Shown: one piece after another, positions 43,640-56,533 of the stretch
Layout of the letters: each line of letters opens with the position of its first letter
How positions within the stretch are numbered: position 1 is the first letter of the stretch
NCBI RefSeq assembly: GCF_963676685.1
Contig: NC_092352.1
Location: 23,331,117 to 23,395,116, forward strand
Reading direction: 5' to 3'
DNA: 64,000 nucleotides
Source of the DNA: Mytilus edulis
Taxonomy: Eukaryota; Mollusca; Bivalvia; Mytilida; Mytilidae
Made by a program: the position numbers and the translations under genes
The notes under the pieces: model-generated
Database searches by the model: none
Seen by the model: only the letters and a program-made list of their open reading frames with translations
Told to the model about the DNA's origin: nothing

Positions 43640-46330
43640 GTCCCGCGGGTAAATTATCACGTTGTGATTGGTTTAACGCCGTCACGTGGTGACCCCCATA
43701 TGAGACCGTAGGGGGTAGTAAATTTTATAGGGGTTCATGACGCGTTAATGGTGACGTCATCTCCTAATGTTGTTGTGTTTCCAGTTGGAAAGCAAGTCCT
43801 TGTAAACGTCCGTTGTCGTCAAGCTTTATCAGCAACAATAGCAGGGGGAATTAATTAGGTGGCGCTACAGTCGTCCGTAACGTCAAAAAGTCCGCCAAAT
43901 CAATCGGCTAAAAGATTGACGTTTAAAGTATTTTTTGCAACTTGTCATGATTTTATTACAATTAAATTTTAAAATTTGTAGGTTTTGTGACCAATATAAT
44001 TTCTTTACGACATACAAACATTACAAAAAATAGCTTGTTATTGCTATTCCTTTATCCTGTCCGTTCTAAAAAAAATAGCCATCTTTTTTGTTCGCCAAAA
44101 AAATCGATTTTTCGTAATTTGACGTTTGCGTATCCAAATACAGAAAAGAACGGTTATAATCTTAAATGAAACTGGGAAACCTATTTCAAATTTATACACT
44201 GTTTTGAAGCCATCATTTTTTACTTTTATACATCAATTTTAGTGACCACCAGCCATGTCAATTTTTATTTGGTTTTAGCTACGTTTCTACTTCAAAACAG
44301 TAAAGTTTAGCTTCTTTTCATTGTACCTGTTTCAAATTGCTCTAAAATACTGATTTTATTAAAGACATGAATGAAATGTTGATTAAAAGTTGTGGATTTT
44401 CACAATTCCATACGATACTTGTATTTTAAAGTAACTAAAACCCCTTTTGATCCCCCACACAAATTGACGGTGACATTGTTTTCTTTTTTCAACATACGTC
44501 ATGTAACGTTTATAACAAAAAGATCTTCTTTATTGCGTTTAAAGCTAAACGTCTTGGAAAATTCTGACAGATCTGACAAATTCTTGATAGCCTACTGTAT
44601 GGATGGACAAAAGCACAAAAATAGCAATAGAAAATGCATTGCAAAGAAAATTCTGTAGGAAAAAAACACATAAAAAAGAAAATGAAGGTCAGTTAATAAA
44701 ATCTTGCTTATATTATTATCTCTTTACTTAGTAAGCTATATTTCCATTCTCAACTTTATAGTAATAAGAGCAAAAACTAGCTTATCAAGCCAAGTCAGCC
44801 AAACAAGAAGTTTATTCATAGAGATGTGTTCTTACAAAATTATTAAATGGCAAATTCTTGTCAAATTTAAGCATCTTTGATCATTATTGAAGTAAAATGC
44901 ACAAAATTTGTCCCACCAGTTTCATTTCATTTTCTATTACTAGTATTCAGGTAAAGTATATATACAATACTTTGTTTATAAATATGTAATTATTTAAAGA
45001 TATTTAGCAAGCTAATCTAATAATTTAATTTTACAATAATAATGATTCTGAAATTCAAAATTGTGTCACTTTCACTTATAATTTAAAGCATATTTTTTTA
45101 CAAAACTTCTGTCAATATTTTTGGTATAAAACTTGTATTTTACTGTTCAACTAAGAAACATAGGCTTGAGTTTAAAGGCTCTCTTAATTTGAAGAAATTT
45201 GTTGTGACTCTTGGTCGCTCTTTATAGAATATAAAATATATATGATCAGTACTATTTATTTAATAATTATATCAATTTTCAGAAAGATTATTGAAATTGT
45301 ATAAACTATGTTTTATTACATTAAATATAATCAGAAGTGTTTAAAAAAATTCTGCTAGGAATGATCCCACATATAAAAATTACATGTAGTATATTTCATC
45401 CGCCAGATCTAATTTCTTTCAATATAGCTAGGTTTTTAATTTTACATGCAGGTGTCATTATCCACATTTCTGAATTATTTTTTTTTTACTGCAGTAATAT
45501 TTTGTCTTTTAATATTTACATTTAGTCCTTCTCTGAAAAATAGGGGGAAGTATCTCTTCTTTATATTATCAGAACATAGTTACAAATCGAGTTTCGTTTA
45601 TTTTCTTTCTAATTTTTGTAAAGTAAACTCCTTTTTTAATTTGTATGCATTTTGCTGGGTTTTTATTTTTGACTGGTGATATTAAGGGGAGATAACCACT
45701 TGCACAAATCGGCATAAAAACCACCGCTTCGGTTTGAAATCAATTTGACGTTTGCGTATCCAACATTATATTGCCGAGATATTCATATCGAGTGTTTGTC
45801 TTAATGAGATGCTTTATTAAATTTAAATTCAGCCCATCATTTTTAGTTTCCTCGTAAATATTTAGATTTTTCGTTCAGGAGACGTGACAATTTTCACCCA
45901 AACTCAAAGTTTGCAGATAAAATAAAGAATAAAGGAAATTGATTTGATGTGTGAGCTTTGACGATAAGAAACTATGGATACTCAAGATCAGTTAGGTCAA
46001 TAAGTTTTTATTACGACAATAGTATTCAGTGAGTTAAAATGAGGTTTGTCTCATCCGTTTTTTTACTGAATTTTCACGGTCACGTGACTCTATTGTTGCT
46101 GATAAACTTGGGGTCAAACCGTGACCTGCTTTCCAACTGTCATTGTTTATTTTTCAATAAAACGCAGCAGAAAAGTCTAGCGTGCAATAAATTCCTTATA
46201 CGGTTAACTACTGACCCCTACGGATCCATAGAGGGTGAATAAAATCCATAGGGGACTCGGCCTCCGGCCTCACCCCCTATGGATTATACTAACCCTCTAT
46301 TGGTCCGTAGGGGGTCAGTAGCGACCCATA
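43640..46330. mobile_element. Probable non-autonomous transposon with inverted arms
   Basis: CCAGTTGGAAAGCAAGTC and TTTATCAGCAACAATAG at 43770-43850 recur inverted at 46085-46180. ATTTGACGTTTGCGTATCCA occurs at both 44118 and 45745. The interior shows no recognisable transposase. Outer limits are approximate. Confidence 0.55.
46212..46317. repeat. Hairpin with GACCCCCTACGG-type arms
   Basis: TGACCCCTACGGATCCATAG then AGGGT on the left; ACCCTCTATTGGTCCGTAGG then GGGTCA on the right; 106 bp. Probably the terminal part of the 43640-46330 element. Confidence 0.75.
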
Positions 46331-47666
46331 TAACTTATAGTATCGGACCGCCTGTTGATTTTCCAGGCCTCTGCTGCAAGTTCTTAAGCGTTGACAAATC
46401 TTTGGCATGCCAAAAATTTCAAAAAGACTTTATGAAAAATTATTTTCGGATTCGTATGTCCATTCTTCTGAATCGTGTCATTTTTGTCTTTTCTTCGTGT
46501 GCACATTGGTGTCGTTGGGCATTTTTCACCACACAAAGACCATGCAAAGGAAACAAGAAGTTGCCTGGTGTTTTGTGGGAATTGTATTGTAGTACGATGA
46601 TATCGTGATGGGACCGCGGTGTTGGCAAATGCATTCGGATTCAGGAGCTCTTGAGTGTTTAATTAACATGTGTCATAGAACGTGGACATATCAAAGGCCA
46701 GCATCAGAACATTTTCTTTTAAGACTGTTATGAGCTCTACAGAAGAGAAGCGAGTGTAACTCACAAAGCTTCAATCGCAATAATCACCATTTAGTGCCTG
46801 TAGAATGGCATACTACGATGATGAGACAATCAGAAAAAAGGGCATTGCTTTTTTTGATACATAACAGATAAAATGGTGAGCAACTCTGACAGGCCCAGTA
46901 ACCAATTGTTTTTGTCATGATTTTCATTTTAATTGTCTATCCCTTGATTATCTTTAAAAAAAAATACAAAAAGGCTCTTGAGATTAGTTAGAGATGATAA
47001 TCAAAATTAAATGTTCAACACAATAATTGATAACGTTTAACTTCTGAATGTGAAAATTTGTTGAAAGACTAAAAATCTTACCAGTTTGTAAGTATCCAAT
47101 TGCGTTGACGATAAAAGATGATTTTGATCTTTCTTTTGGCGATCTATATTTCATATTTTCTTTAAAACGTTATCATTTATTATTGATAAACTTGAATGAA
47201 AATCAATACTGAAAGTTAAAATCGATCAAATAATTGCTGAAAAGATGCAATCACATCCAAACTTATCGAAGAAATCATGTAAGGTACATCAAACCCATAA
47301 GCTAATTTCATTGAAATTATATGGTAGCTAAGAATATAAAAGAGATACAACACTATGCAATTGATAGTTGGTTTCCTCAAGTCAACACGTAATTGTTCTA
47401 TTTTAGCGCAACTAATAATACCCATTGATCACAATTTTAGAAAACTGTCTATATCAAATCGAATTATGCAATTCGAAAAGTAAATGTGTGTAAAGTGCGG
47501 AAACTATACAGAAACAAATCTTCTTTCTACTTCCGCAAAGCAGAAAAAAACATAAAAAACTGTCTTGCAGATAACATGTATATTTTAAAAAAAAATCATT
47601 ACACGACATAGAAGTTTCATACGATTCCGAAGTTTTGATTGGCTGTGGCAATTTAAAGTTGTATTG

Positions 47667-49384
47667 TATATGTTAGCTGCAATAAGTGAAATTAGGCATT
47701 AAGCTTAAATCCTAGGCAATAAGCTAACGCCTAGGCATTAAGTTATTGCCTGAAATTTTCAGGCATTTAGCTTATTACCTGAAATCTTAATAATATGATG
47801 ATTATTCATCCTATTGCCGAACATAATTTTAGGCAATAAGTGAAATCTGGAATTAATGCATATTTGGTGATTTATTCTTGATATAAAGGAGTTACTTAAT
47901 TTATTTCTTATATAACATGTGTAAATATACATTTATTTGACAGATCTTCAAATTTAGTAAGTTTATTTAGTAATTTTAGCAGTTAAAAAACAGAATTTAC
48001 ACATACTTTTTTCATGTTTTTGTGATATTACAAAATATTAAAAAAAAATAAAAAATTGATTGTTATAATCCAATTAAACAAGGGGGAGATTCTATAAAAT
48101 AATTTTAATATTTATTTGAAAAAAATTTCACTTCACTATAGTCGAGCTGATTTAAACTGGTCAAAAGTAGACAAAATTAAAATGTGAATTTTTTGCTCAC
48201 ACCATTTTTCATTTTTTTTTATAGGATAAGTAAGTTTTCTTTATTAACAGTTTCACAACTTGTGATAACAAAATTATGTGAACACAAATTTTTATCAGGT
48301 TTTCATATTTTTAGATTATTATTTTAATATAGATAACATATCTTATTAGTGATTTTATTTCCAGTCTCTTGTGGAGTGTTGTGACACTTCCATTTCAGCT
48401 CCCTCATAGCATGAATTTAGGCCAATTTCCTGAATGCAAAAAACGATTTCAAAGAAGTATTTCTTTAGTAATTCTTTGACTGATTGCCCTAAATTTCGTT
48501 TTTTACACCTTTCAAATGTCTGCTATTCATCTATAATGAAATTTATTTGATAAATATTATTTAAAGCTGAAGTTATTTGGTTTTAAATAGATGTGTAACA
48601 ACGGCGAATATGTGTCCCCCGTTGACAAAACATCAGCAAATTAATCCAACATTTCAAATGATTTTTCTCAAAACAAACAATTTTTATAGCTAAGAGTATT
48701 TTGCATTTGAAATTATCTTCATATAGAAATAGCAGTATACTTCAAAAACATAAAGACCTGAACTTAAACTGAAGAAAACATGGAAAGATATGGCGAAAAT
48801 GAGCACCCCACTCTAGTTATATTTTTACTTATGTTTTGTTTCATATAGTTTACAATGTAAAAATTATTATAATTTAAAACTAATATTTATTTTCTAATAA
48901 TTAGTCGGTTTTTAAATTAAAGTGGTTGGTGAAATTTAATACAATAATAATTTTTTTCATTTGCTATTTTGTTACGTCAATACGCGGTTAGGACATCCTA
49001 GCTAAGATAATCCTCAGATACCTTCAATGTGCATGCTGAGACATGTCGTAAGTCGGTCCTAATTTTATCATAATTTCTGTCCTAGGAATATCTTATAGGA
49101 TCGATCTTAGGACAGTTTCGATAAACAGGCCCCAGTTCTCATAATGTTATTATTTTACCATTATATTGTTATTTAAATGAATAAATGACTTTTATTTACT
49201 CGCATTTATGTTTTAGGCATTAAGCTTAATGCCTGCACATATTTTTCAGGATTTAAGCTTAAATCCTAGGATTTAAGACTAATGCCTAACATCATTTAGG
49301 CAATAGACTTACTGCCTAGGCGTTAGCTTATTGCCTAGGATTTAAGCTTAATGCCTAATTTCACTTATTGCCGCTAACATATAT
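47667..49384. mobile_element. 1.7-kb element with ~165-bp inverted termini made of short repeats
   Basis: Left end TATATGTTAGCTGCAATAAG, right end inverse (CTTATTGCCGCTAACATATA). Each end repeats TTAGGCATTAAGCTTAA and TAGGCAATAAGC motifs in alternating orientation. The interior is AT-rich and non-coding, with one segment resembling the ends of 38013-38538. Confidence 0.75.
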
Positions 49385-49900
49385 ATCTACTAATAAAAAT
49401 GTCTAAAATTTAATCGTAATTTCATTGTTAAAGCATCAAACGGTAATTATAAGAATTGAATGCTTTTTTTTATAATTATATAGGGTTGATAAAAAGTGTC
49501 CTTTGGTCACCACCTTTACACGCCAATAGAATTGTAAATCATAAAAGTAGAAATCTTAAAATGTTAACAAAAATAAAGGGAAGTGCGACATAAATAAATT
49601 GAAGAAAGTATTTAACTCTTTAATACCGATACAATAAACAACCAAGACATCACTTCAAGTGAAAGATAAATAAATGCTCACAGTTACGGTTGTACTCTTC
49701 ATTTGTGTAGAGGCTGCTGAAGTGTTATGTATAAATTCATTACCACCAACACCTTCAACATTGTGCTGCATCTGAACTGTGTCAGAATCTCATGAAATTA
49801 AACGATTAAATACAATGCAATCGGTTGACTATTGTTTGTCCGTATGTGTTTTTTCTTGCTCGAGTGGATTGGAATTTTTTGGAAAGTTTTCTTGCTATGT

Positions 49901-50402
49901 TTACGGGGCGCCGAATGGGACTCTTATGGTTTTGTACAAAATTCAATTCTGTCATAACAAAATCATTTTTGTCTTACAAAACTATGTGATACAGACTTGT
50001 TTTATGAGAACTTCAATTTTGTGATGACAAAATTCATTTTTGTAGACAAAATTCATTTTTGTCATGACAAAAGTCAATTTTGTCAAAAAGGTATGCAAAT
50101 ATAAACTTATTTGCATACAAAATTGACTTTTGTTACCTGATATGGAAATTAAAACACAAAAGTCAATTGTGTGAGACAAAATTGACTTTTGTGAGACCAA
50201 ATTCAATTTTGTCAATTTTGTCTCACAAAAGTCAATTTTGTCTCACAAAAGTCAATTTGTGAGACAAAATTCAATTTTGTCAATTTTTATACTACAAATT
50301 TTGTTAAACAGAACTCATTTTTGATGAACAAAACTCACTTTTGTCTGTACAAAATTGAATTTCGAGTACAAAACCACAAGAGTCCCGTTCGGCGCCCCGT
50401 AA
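49901..50402. mobile_element. TTACGGGGCGCC-ended foldback element with internal AAAATTGACTTTTGT repeats
   Basis: Ends TTACGGGGCGCCGAATGGGA and TCCCGTTCGGCGCCCCGTAA, about 48-bp terminal inverted repeats. The interior is a mosaic of short AAAATTCATTTTTGTC and ACAAAAGTCAATTTTGTC units in both orientations. No coding capacity. Confidence 0.85.
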
Positions 50403-51079
50403 TGTTCAGTATACATGGTAACTCCTTTTGAATTCACAACACTGTATTCAGTTTCTTGTAAAGAATATAGATTTTACTCATCTACAACATTTATTTTACA
50501 ATGCAAAAGTTAAAGGCCCAGCAAAACGTTCGTTCGAACAAAATTGATCTAGAACATCACCTAGAACAGTTTTTATTCAAATTGAAATAGGAGCAATACG
50601 AGTTGCAATTGCACTAAATGGAATGAATATTTTTAGTTAAAAAAATGTATTATTTATAAAACAAACAGAGCATTACCATAAAATTAAAAAAAAAACTAAC
50701 TGGTAAACAGGAGTGCAAGACACGCTTATCTTCAAATGATTATTGGAAGACTTAATATGATGCTTTAATACATAATATTCAAATTTGATAAATCGGGAAC
50801 AGCTAATCTGAAAATCCCTTATTCTAATTAGCTGTTAGAGCGTTAAAATCAGATGATTTGATAAAAGTAAAACTTGAAATGCCATCAGACATATATGACT
50901 TCTAATGTTTTGACGATTTAGGTCCAATAACGTGATCCTCTAGCATTACATATTGTTTTCAAAGAATGGCTCCTTTCAGTCGCACACAGTGATAAAAATT
51001 TGCATTTCAACTTCAATCCAATTTAATAAATAATAATAACGATATAATTGCTCTATCATAGCTGTTCATATAGTACCTC
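50403..51079. other. Downstream of the GPCR, no gene recognised
   Basis: AT-rich sequence that should hold the GPCR 3' UTR. Confidence 0.4.
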
Positions 51080-51752
51080 CTAGACAGCGCTCTCTACAGT
51101 AATACTGACTGTGTGTACTGATGGTCTCTTAGTCGTCTTGAACATTCCTCGACATTTTAAAAAAGACGATTTTAAACATTGTTTAAAGTTCTCATTCATA
51201 AAGCCATAAACAATAGGGTTCAAAACGCAATTTAAATAACCAAGTATGTGAACGATAGTTTGGGCAGATCTAAACGACTTATCAATATCATTCGCTAAAT
51301 GATGCAGTTGTATGGCAAAAAACGGAAGCCAGCATAATCCGAACAGAACAACCACTGTTATGAGCATTCGGATTATTTTTCTCTTCTGTCGTCGTGTTTT
51401 CATAAGATACTGTGGAGATCCAAGGGAGTCGCCTATAGGTTTTCGTATCCAAAGCTGATATGCTATTCTACCATAAGCACAAAACATAACTACCATTGGA
51501 ACTGTGTAAAAAACTAAAAACATAAATAGTGTGTGCACAACATCATACACATGTTCCGAATAGTATTCTGCGCAGACATAAGCTAATTTGATGTACACAA
51601 ATTCTACTTTTAGTCGTATTTCTAGTCTTTGTATCATTAACATTGGTATGGAAACGGTCAATGCAAATATCCAAATTATGGCAATGAGGACCCCAGCTCT
51701 CTGTGGTGTTCTTATATAGCGTGCCTTTAAAGGATGGCAAATAGCATAGTAC
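51080..51752 (-). CDS. GPCR exon 2 (ERY motif to C-terminus)
   Basis: Acceptor tttttttag. The first G completes Arg132, followed by YYAICHPL. It encodes TM4-TM7 and a 40-residue tail ending VESAV, with serines and threonines that could be phosphorylated. Confidence 0.92.
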
Positions 51753-54700
51753 CTAAAAAAATGAATAAAATACAATTAGTTTGGCTTTCCATTATTCTAT
51801 GGATGTAGTAAAACATAATTTGTCAATAACATGTTAATAACTTGCATACTGAATTCGATACTTGCGAAAATAAAACATTATCTCAAAGCATTGGAGTTTA
51901 AACCAAGTTAATAAAAAACAAAGAAACATATCTTTCTTTACATACACGGAGCGTTTTCTATATTGATAAATCAATTCAATTCTCATCAGAAACGATATAT
52001 CCATTGGTCGGATTTGAAGAAAGGACAGCCCAGAAAATAGAAAAGTGAACCATCAAAATATCTGGGAAGTTAGAGTGTATTGGGTAGTACTAGAAAATAA
52101 TAGTCTTGCACCTGGTAATCTACGGGTTCATCTGACATACTATTACTATGGATATATACAATGCAAAGAGTCTTGTTCAGAAGGACATGTCAATGTAACG
52201 TCTTCAATAATTTCGGTCATTTCAGAGTATTTATAAACCTCACAATTGATTTTTTATTACGCTATAAGCCCATGGTTTGGAGAATGATAAAATTTCTGCT
52301 CTTGAAATCAGAAGACAGTTTGCCAAATATTTATATATTCAAATTTTTCTTAGTATACGATCGCATTTTTCTATTTTGTGTTCTGACTATTTTTTTTTTA
52401 AATATATGTTTTGTTTTATCCTTAATTTGTCCATGGAAGTTATATTAGATATTACTTTCATGGTATAACTTACTAGAATAGAATCCTGGTATGAAGGATC
52501 GGATCTACATATTTGTATCTCACCAACTCACCAACTAATAAACATATCGATAATTAAAATTGCTTAATTGTTTCCGATTTTCATTTTCAGAATCTTTTAT
52601 CAGCAAAATTGAGTCCTGGATAAGAGACAAGAAGTATATTAACGTTAATTCTGTTTACCAACCAACTTTAAACAGCGGAAATTAGCTCTGCTATTTAAAC
52701 AAATCCAGACAATGTGATAATGAAAGACAAGCAAGACTATAGATACAGTACATATTTAACATGTTCCACCTGTAAAATAACTTTAATTGTTTCAAACTTT
52801 GTGACTTGACATAACATGAAAGTGTAATCATTTTTCCAACTAAAGTTTGCAAGTAAAAATAGAGCAACAAAAATACTGAACTCCAGGGGAAATTCAAAAC
52901 GGGAAGTCCTTTATAAAAAGGCAAAATCAAAAGATCAAACACATCTTACGAGTGGAAAACAACAATCATATTACTCACTTGGTACAGACATTCCTTATGT
53001 AATATATGGTGGATTTAACCTGGTTTGATAGGTAACTAAACCTCTCACTAAACCATTCATAGAAATAAATGTTCAAGTGGCAATTTTACCATTTTCATAC
53101 ATTTGTGATTACAAAAAGCGAAAAAATAAATCTTAATAATAGATAGATGAGATAACCAATTCTGCTTTTAAACATAATCATTATACATATACGCAATGCA
53201 ATGCACAAACTCTATATGTTTCAACTGTATCCCCTAATCCGCTTTTTTTATGCGACTGTCATACAAGTGAGAAGTTAAGCGCTATAAAACCAAGTTCAAT
53301 TCACCATTCTCTACATTTAAAAATACCTGTACCAAGTCAAGAATATGACAGTTGTTGTCCATTCGTTTGATGTGTTTTATCATTTGAATTTGTCATTTGA
53401 TTAGGGACTTTCCGTTTTGAATTTTCCTCAGAGTTCAGTATTTTTTGTGATTTTACTTTTTCCCCATAACCCTGCACAATGTACAGGTACTTGGTGTAAG
53501 AATGTAAAATAACCGTTTGTCACTATATATATACCAAAAAGTTCTGTCAATTACAAGCATATCATCAATAATGTAGACACTAAACTTTCGAAGGTACTTT
53601 AAAATGATGAATACAAGCAATAATCTAAAAAGGCTTTTCTCAGTTTCAGCCGAATGAGTTGCATGTTTTATAAGATAAATATTGAGTGGAAAATTAAAAC
53701 GTTATTGGTCATAAGAAGTTTGGTTGTTGGTGGCTTTTATTTTTGTATATTAATGTTCAATAGTAAAAACAAAATAATGGTACCACTTTTCCTGCACCAG
53801 ATGCGTATTTCGACAAATGTCTCGTAAATGATGCTTCAGATCAAAATATTTGAAAGTCTAAATTCTTATACAAATGATGAATAGCTGATAAAACCAATAA
53901 CAGAACAAAAAGTGAAAGCCTTACTAGGAAAAAAATCGCAGCAATGCATGAGGGAGATACCTTCCTTCATTTACGATGATTCCAAAATTCGTTAATTTGT
54001 ATAAAACAAGATCCGTATTTTCATCCCAGTAGAGAAGTACTGGCTACTGGGAGGGTGATACCGCCGAGAACTTACGGTCCACAAGCATAGTTATCGACCC
54101 GGTAGGTAGTAATAACATTAACGGAACCAATTTTACTGATCCAGATGCGTATTTCGACAATCAATGTCTCGTCCGTGATGCCCCTGACCAACATATTTTA
54201 AGTCCACAACCTAATACAAAAGTTGAAAACAGGACTAAAAGTAGTGCCAAAACCGGTAAGTAATCAGTTTAACAAGACGAAGATACATCTACAAATAGTT
54301 AGTTGAACGCATTTATTTCACAATTAACTAAAACATATTAGACAATTAAGAGGCTTCACTTTAAATTATACTTTTAACATATTGTTGAGATTATAAATCA
54401 GGCTCACTAACACACAGGAGAAGCCTTTAGCTTTCTTTTTACGAATTAGCTTACCTAAGCACTGAAGGAACCTTATACCTTTTCTAATTTTATTTAGGAT
54501 AATCTTACCTTTCTATTGATACTATCATTAGAGTGGTGATACTAGCGACAACGCTAACATTTTGTAAGTAACTAGCACCTTTACACAATGTTTCTCCCAT
54601 TGTCCATTCATTTTTAACATAATATACGAGCTGTATAGGAATATTCCAAGAAGCAATGAGTGTGTCACTACCAGCAAGGGAAACTAAAAGTACGTTTGTC

Positions 54701-54903
54701 ACTGATCTCATGGATTTATTTAACAGGATCACTGCAAAAACTAGTACATTTCCTATGATTCCACCTATAATAATAAGACTGTATGTAATTATCAACGCAG
54801 TTTTCCAGTTTTTCTCCAAATCGTCCGGCAGGATATCGTCAGGATCTGTGTTATTCCTTAGCCATTCCCATAGCTCTTCCTCACTTGGTGTGTAGTTACT
54901 CAT
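51080..54903 (-). CDS. Class A (rhodopsin-family) neuropeptide-type G protein-coupled receptor
   Basis: Two exons, 54509-54903 and 51080-51752, give 1068 bp and 355 aa. The frame extends upstream of the ATG at 54903, but only by a non-ATG codon, so MSNYT is the start. The N-terminus has sequons at Asn3 and Asn17. TM1 has the GN of GNVLV (Asn52), TM2 the conserved Asp80 in LAGSD, Cys107 pairs with the ECL2 Cys, and ERY (131-133) ends TM3. TM6 has CWLPFF and TM7 NPIVYGFMN. An RRQKRK-type basic loop precedes TM6. YAICHPLKARYIRTPQRA and LWIRKPIGD resemble invertebrate peptide receptors (trissin, CCK/QRFP or leucokinin-like); I cannot choose the ligand. The intron splits the Arg codon of ERY in phase 2, a position shared by many animal peptide GPCR genes. 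The intron carries several dispersed repeats. Confidence 0.92.
53255..53462 (+). repeat. Family D repeat in the GPCR intron
   Basis: TGCGACTGTCATACAAGTGA, CTGTACCAAGTCAAGAATAT, ATTAGGGACTTTCCGTTTTG. Confidence 0.8.
53765..54260 (+). repeat. Family E repeats, two partial copies, in the GPCR intron
   Basis: CCAGATGCGTATTTCGACAA occurs at about 53798 and 54141, each followed by TGTCTCGT and a GATGC segment. GAGAAGTACTGGCTACTGGG lies between them. Confidence 0.75.
54509..54903 (-). CDS. GPCR exon 1 (N-terminus to TM3)
   Basis: ATG 54903-54901, donor gtaaga after GAAAG, phase 2. It encodes 131 residues ending MIVSIE plus AG of the arginine codon. Confidence 0.9.
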
Positions 54904-55834
54904 TGTTTCCGTGAAATCCACAAGACTCAAGTTCCAAATTCTACATAGCGGTATTTAAGATGATGATATATGTTCATTGCCAAAGTAATTGCACTTGATA
55001 TTTATTTACTTGATCCTTGATTTCATTAAAGAAACCATACTGACTTTGTACCAGAAAAGATAAATAGTTTTATTATGTTAATCAAGATATTAATTACTCT
55101 ATCAATTCAAACATCTTCAGTTTTATAGTTGTTTCAGTTCCATATGCAAAAAGCTACCTCAAATAAAATCCAGATCAAACTAATATGCTATTATTGTTTA
55201 TGAAATATCTATCAATTCATCTGATAAAAAATGCCTGCTCTCATTAAACAATGATTCAATCTTTTATTATCTGATCTGATGTCTGCGAAACCAATTTTCA
55301 TTTTTGGTATTTTATAATATATCTGCACGTATGAACTCTTTATAAACATGTGATAATTAGCTTTCTTGAATTAATGACGTCATACGATTTTGTCCGTTTG
55401 CTATTTGTACAGCGAGCAAATGGGAAGTTTGTCCGATATATCACTGCTCTAGACAGCAACAAATTATAAAAACAAACAGCCTTTCCCTTTGAAATGTTCT
55501 TTCTGTTTTACAAATGGTATTTGTGTAATTTGTCACCATGCCCCGTAATACTTTCAGTTTAATTCTACCAAATCGTCGACATGTCTATGAAAATTTCATA
55601 GATGCATACCACGTTTAATGCAATGTTAGTGTTTAGCAAAATCTTAACCATTATGCTGTAATCATCAATCGGTTCAATTCAATATAATGCTGAATTCAAA
55701 TTATCACATATATTTTGAATATATAATATACGAGGTAACAGTACCGAAACATGTTATCATGGTCTACCATTATATAAATGAAGACCCACGAAAAAAACCG
55801 GAAGCTTGAATTGCATAAGAAGGAAATGTTATAT

Positions 55835-56110
55835 GAATTCAAATGAGACAACTACCCCCCAGGGATCAACAAACGAGTATGTTATCAACTATTTGTGGGG
55901 CAGGATCTGCTTATATTCCCAGAGCACCGAATATCAAACTGGTTATGAGTAGGGTTTGTTCAGCTCAATGTTTGGTTTTATTTGTTGTACTTTGTAAACA
56001 GTTGTTTGCTTATGAACGTACTTGTTTTAGTGCAATGGTATTGTCAGTTTGTTTACGACTAATGAGTTTAAATCTTTGGTATTTTTCGCCACTCTTTTGC
56101 AAATAACCGA
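55835..56110 (-). repeat. Family B repeat, minus orientation
   Basis: GGGCAGGATCTGCTTATATT, CCCAGAGCACCGAATATCAA, ACAGTTGTTTGCTTATGAAC. Confidence 0.7.
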
Positions 56111-56373
56111 ACGACCTTCCACAATAAGCAAAAACCATACCATCCAGTCTATAATGGCCCCGGGTGACTAAATATTTAAAAGGAAAAAGGAAACGATTTT
56201 TGCTTTAAAAAATAACGAAGACAATCAGCGTTGACATCATGTTTTGTTTTAATATATGCATTGTCAACAGGGAAAATATGTTACTTCAAATGTTAACGAA
56301 CAAGGTGAACGAACTCGCCAAGGTTTTTTTACCGTTTGTCTCGCAATTGTTGGTTGCATTCCAACTTTATTAT

Positions 56374-56533
56374 ACACCTTATCGCTATTTGTCCGCCATT
56401 GCTGGAAATCACACAGGTTCCCGTAAAATTTTGACGTCATAAAACAAAATGTCTGACGCCACAATGGAAAAGTGATTGTTGTTGACGTCAAAAGTTCAAG
56501 CGGACGGGTCAGCCGGGAATAGCGATAAGGTGT
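56374..56533. mobile_element. Short MITE-like element, 16-bp terminal inverted repeats
   Basis: ACACCTTATCGCTATT on the left, AATAGCGATAAGGTGT on the right; 160 bp. Confidence 0.75.

Noticed and set aside
46279-46608. 109-aa plus-strand open frame
   Set aside because: Starts in the terminal hairpin of a transposon-like element; no recognisable domain and overlapping alternative frames.
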